In this document: positions 28,945 through 31,353 of the stretch, one piece after another
Numbering within the stretch: the stretch's first letter is position 1
Layout of the letters: each line of letters starts with the position of its first letter
DNA from: a virus
Direction: 5' to 3' (one strand)
Virus record (IMG/VR): IMGVR_UViG_3300046169_000060
Coordinates: 1 to 31,353 of that record
Length of the DNA stretch: 31,353 nt
Program-made: the position numbers and the translations under genes
Notes under the pieces: model-generated
The model's database searches: none
What the model saw: only the letters and a program-made list of their open reading frames with translations
Told to the model about the DNA's origin: nothing

Positions 28945-30723
28945 ATGCCTGACTTTCCAGCCGCATATTGGTCGCAATACGGGCAGGCCATCATTAACCA
29001 GCTTGAGCTTAAAAAGCTTGCAGTTGGGGAATGGCATGGTGCCTGCCCGAATTGCGGCGGCAAGGATCGCTTCTGGATAAGCGAATATAAAAGCGAAGTC
29101 AGAGTGCATTGCCGACAGTGCAACGACTTCGCTGAAATACAAAAAGCACTAACCAGCATGGGTCTATGGCCCAGCAAAGATAATATTGTGCAGTTGAGGG
29201 AACGAGAAGTGCCTAATAATCAAGATTGGTTTGAGGATGACGCACCCTATCACATCAGAAAAGGTGTAGAGCTGCACGGCGCTGTGCTGGATGGCAATAC
29301 GGTGGTCGTGCCCCTGTTTAACGCGCAACGCGAAAAAGTTGGCCACCAAAGAATAAGCCCGGATGGACAAAAGCGCTTTTCCACAGGCCTAGCTAAAGAT
29401 GGTGCCTTTGGCGTGTGCGGAAAAATAACGCACGGAAAAGCGTACATATGCGAGGGCTGGGCCACAGCCTGTAGCGTTTACATGGCGCACCAAGAAGATG
29501 AACAAGCAGAACAATGCGCAGCTATATTTGCACTAGACGCTGGCAACCTGCCAAAGGTGTGCGAAGCGCTGCAAGAAGCCTTCCCAAAGCTGGAATTGGT
29601 CATAGCCGCAGATAATGACGAGCCGGGCATAAAAGCAGCTAAAGCCACAGGTAAACCATATGCAGCGCCCGGCACAAAAGGAGCAGACTGGAACGACATA
29701 CATGCAGCCTTAGGTGCAGCAGCGGTAAGGCAAGGGCTGCGCGGAGCCAAAACCCCGGCAAAGCTGTTTACGCATGTGTCCGACATAGAGATGAAGCCGC
29801 CAGCGTGGCTTATCGAGGGGATGCTTGAGCAAGAGGCGCTAACGATGTGCTTTGGATCGCCCGGCGCAGGCAAAACATTCGCTGTGCTGGATATGGCAAT
29901 GTGTATTGCAGCAGGCAAAGCATGGCATGGCAAGGAAGTTGAGCAAGGGCTGGTGCTGTACATCGCTGGCGAGGGCCATGCAGGCTTTGCAAGACGGGTC
30001 GCAGCTTGGTCAAAGGTCAACGATGTAAGCTTGGATGAGGTGCCGTTCTATAAGTCTAACTCAGCAGTCATAATGAATGACGAAACAGACGCCGAAGACT
30101 TGCAGCAAGAACTGCAAAGCATAGCTGATAGCATTGGCAAGCCAAAGCTTATCGTGCTGGATACATTAGCAAGAACCATGATTGGCGATGAAAATAGCTC
30201 AGAGCGAGTCGGGGAATACATAAAGGCATTAGACAGCATAAAGCAGCAATATAACTGCACCGTGCTAATCGTGCATCACACCGGGCATGGCAATCAAAAC
30301 AGGGCTAGGGGTAGCTCAGTGCTTTACGGGGCGCTGGACGCTGAGTTCAAGGTTGGCACATGGGGCGATAATATGGTGCTAATAGAAAGCACCAAAATGA
30401 AGGACGCCGAAGAGCCAGAGGCAATGGCGTTTCTCAAAATGCCAGTCGAGTTGGTAACGCCAAACGGGGATGAAACTAGCTCGCTCGTGCTGGAATATAC
30501 GCCAGACAAACCACGCAGCAAGAAAGACCCGGATTACATTCGGCAGGTAATAATTGACCAGATCAACACGGTGGATGCGTTCGGGGAAGCGCAAAGAGCA
30601 GACCTAAAAGAAGCTGTTGGGCTGGAGCTGGAATGCTCTCAAAGGACAGCAAATAGATACATCAAAAAGCTGATCGACGAGGGTGTTTTGGCCCAGCGCG
30701 GCGGTGCTGTGGTGGTGGCGTGA
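28945..30723 (+). CDS. Primase-helicase replication protein
   Basis: The 592-aa product joins three parts. A zinc ribbon holds Cys34/37 and Cys56/59 (CPNCGGKDRF ... CRQCND). A TOPRIM primase core has Glu170 (YICEG) and Asp223/Asp225 (AADNDEPG). A RecA-like helicase has Walker A GSPGAGKT (304-311), Walker B LIVLD (402-406) and a HHTGHG element (444-449). A C-terminal helix-turn-helix (SQRTANRYIKKLIDEG) could bind origin DNA. It should prime and unwind for the host polymerase. Directly downstream lies an iteron cluster that may be its origin. Confidence 0.93.
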   Translation: MPDFPAAYWSQYGQAIINQLELKKLAVGEWHGACPNCGGKDRFWISEYKSEVRVHCRQCNDFAEIQKALTSMGLWPSKDNIVQLREREVPNNQDWFEDDAPYHIRKGVELHGAVLDGNTVVVPLFNAQREKVGHQRISPDGQKRFSTGLAKDGAFGVCGKITHGKAYICEGWATACSVYMAHQEDEQAEQCAAIFALDAGNLPKVCEALQEAFPKLELVIAADNDEPGIKAAKATGKPYAAPGTKGADWNDIHAALGAAAVRQGLRGAKTPAKLFTHVSDIEMKPPAWLIEGMLEQEALTMCFGSPGAGKTFAVLDMAMCIAAGKAWHGKEVEQGLVLYIAGEGHAGFARRVAAWSKVNDVSLDEVPFYKSNSAVIMNDETDAEDLQQELQSIADSIGKPKLIVLDTLARTMIGDENSSERVGEYIKALDSIKQQYNCTVLIVHHTGHGNQNRARGSSVLYGALDAEFKVGTWGDNMVLIESTKMKDAEEPEAMAFLKMPVELVTPNGDETSSLVLEYTPDKPRSKKDPDYIRQVIIDQINTVDAFGEAQRADLKEAVGLELECSQRTANRYIKKLIDEGVLAQRGGAVVVA

Positions 30724-30725
30724 AA

Positions 30726-31166
30726 ATGGCCCCAGGACACGCTCAGGACAAAATAAAAAGGGGTTGTCCCGGCTGTCCTGAGGGTTTGTCCTCGTGTCCT
30801 GAGTTTTGTCCTGAGAAAGTTAAGCAAAAACAATGGTTTATAAAAGCTCAGGACAAACTCAGGACAGACCTAGGACAAACACGGGTCACTATAAGGTCAC
30901 TCAGGACAAACCCCGTGTCTCTAGACACGGGTTGTCCTGTCCTCAAGACCTGCCCGGAGAAATGGAAAGATTATTCATTACTTGGTGAAAAAGAATTTCA
31001 ATCTTTGCTGGAAGAAATCACCTGTCTTGCTGAGTTGGAAGGCTTAGCCAATCGCAGGAAAATTCTAAACGCTCCGCAGCTCACCCGGTGGAATGAAAGC
31101 CAGCGCCAAATGCTGATCACCCGAAAGCTTGAATTGCAAAACATGAAGAAAGGGAAACGCAAATGA
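30726..31166 (+). CDS. Iteron-encoded Cys-Pro-rich protein
   Basis: The start is either ATG 30726 or GTG 30720, which overlaps the helicase TGA. The first about 75 residues are encoded by the AGGACA repeats and therefore read as CPGCPEG, SSCPEFCPEK, CPVLKTCPEK and similar. The second half (residues about 78-146) is an ordinary charged helix (EKEFQSLLEEITCLAELEG, ESQRQMLITRKLELQNMKK). The stop overlaps the next ATG. The N-terminal part may be read for the sake of the DNA sites rather than the protein. The C-terminal half is more likely the functional piece. Confidence 0.55.
   Translation: MAPGHAQDKIKRGCPGCPEGLSSCPEFCPEKVKQKQWFIKAQDKLRTDLGQTRVTIRSLRTNPVSLDTGCPVLKTCPEKWKDYSLLGEKEFQSLLEEITCLAELEGLANRRKILNAPQLTRWNESQRQMLITRKLELQNMKKGKRK
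30734..30943. repeat. AGGACA iteron cluster with palindrome, candidate origin
   Basis: AGGACA occurs 12 times in 210 bp. Forward copies begin at 30734, 30745, 30850, 30861, 30872 and 30903; reverse copies (TGTCCT) at 30774, 30787, 30795, 30807, 30933 and 30938. Several forward copies are exactly 11 bp apart (30734/30745, 30850/30861/30872), about one helical turn, with CTCAGGACAAA the fuller unit. At 30912-30931 CCCGTGTCT and AGACACGGG form a perfect 9-bp palindrome around CT, bracketed by inverted AGGACA copies at 30903 and 30933. Between the groups (30813-30849) the DNA is A/T-rich. Iterons, palindrome and an adjacent helicase gene are typical of replication origins. Confidence 0.8.
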
Positions 31167-31353
31167 CAGAAGCAGAAATAGGCGAAGCGTGGCTGGCGTG
31201 GGAAAGAGCGCAGGTCAAAGCAGGACGCCGCCCAGCGCTGCCTTGCGATATAGATTACAGCAATAAAGTGGAAAGCCTCAGCATTGACCAAATAGCAGTG
31301 CTTACAAGCTTGCGGGTGCATGGCGCTCAAACCAGCGTAGAGCTTGCCACAAG
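31163..31353 (+). CDS. Unknown early protein, 3' end missing
   Basis: The ATG at 31163 overlaps the previous TGA (ATGA), and the frame is open to the window edge. The visible 63 residues start MTEAEIGEAWLAWERAQVKA, followed by GRRPALPCDIDYSNKVESLS and a helix with IDQIAVLTSLRVHG. No domain is recognised. It continues the early operon past the candidate origin. Confidence 0.55.
   Translation, partial: MTEAEIGEAWLAWERAQVKAGRRPALPCDIDYSNKVESLSIDQIAVLTSLRVHGAQTSVELAT

Overview
The window looks like most of the genome of a temperate, tailed dsDNA phage with a short, podovirus-like tail. The evidence is the sequence itself: a packaging and virion block with a P22-type portal, an SU10-type (DUF5309-like) capsid protein and no long-tail genes; a lysis block; a tyrosine integrase beside a tRNA-derived attachment core; divergent repressor/Cro genes; and a replication block. 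The protein flavour (many tiny basic proteins after terL, an S74-tipped fibre) is reminiscent of marine proteobacterial phages, but the host cannot be fixed from the window. The attachment core carries the anticodon-to-CCA half of a bacterial tRNA-Arg(CCU), so the host should use that gene as attB. The core sits inside the phage map, between the lysis genes and int. This is the order of a circularised or packaged phage genome, not of an integrated prophage, where att sites would lie at the two ends.

Layout, left to right. 1-3268: end of the small terminase gene, a strongly C-rich intergenic stretch, a consensus promoter followed about 95 nt later by a strong terminator, the large terminase, then a run of six very small, mostly basic genes. 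3269-7528: portal, a small partner, scaffold, capsid, and a UUCG-loop terminator. 7542-11349: head-completion/adaptor, small structural proteins and a nozzle-like tail protein. 11397-17032: three large proteins, Ala/Gln-rich or Gly-rich, that by position and composition are probable ejection (internal virion) proteins. 17032-19521: tail fibre with a self-cleaving S74 chaperone. 19534-22842: small accessory and membrane proteins, holin candidates, a GH108-type lysozyme and a PD-(D/E)XK-like nuclease. 22843-23166: attP. 23167-25645: small ORF, integrase, convergent CI-type repressor, divergent control region, Cro-like regulator. 25638-31353: early/replication genes, including a Holliday-resolvase-like nuclease, zinc-finger mini-protein, RecE-like exonuclease, ParB-like protein, SSB-like protein, primase-helicase, then a gene whose 5' half is packed with AGGACA iterons.

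How it works together (inference): the CI-type protein and the Cro-like protein compete over the 25269-25423 region to set lysogeny or lysis. The integrase acts on the tRNA-Arg core with TTACACA arm-type repeats around it. The primase-helicase probably starts replication at the adjacent iteron/palindrome cluster and relies on the host polymerase, since no DNA polymerase is seen. Late expression probably starts at the promoter before terL and must pass the terminator just upstream of that gene, which resembles the pR'/tR' arrangement of lambda-like phages.

Most striking for follow-up: the promoter-leader-terminator unit before terL with a leaderless mini-ORF through the hairpin; the 12-copy AGGACA cluster with a long palindrome inside a coding sequence; a CI-type repressor whose S24 catalytic serine and lysine both appear to be gone; int and repressor stop codons sharing the loop of one hairpin; the detailed attP architecture; and the G-quadruplex-capable C tracts between the terminase genes.
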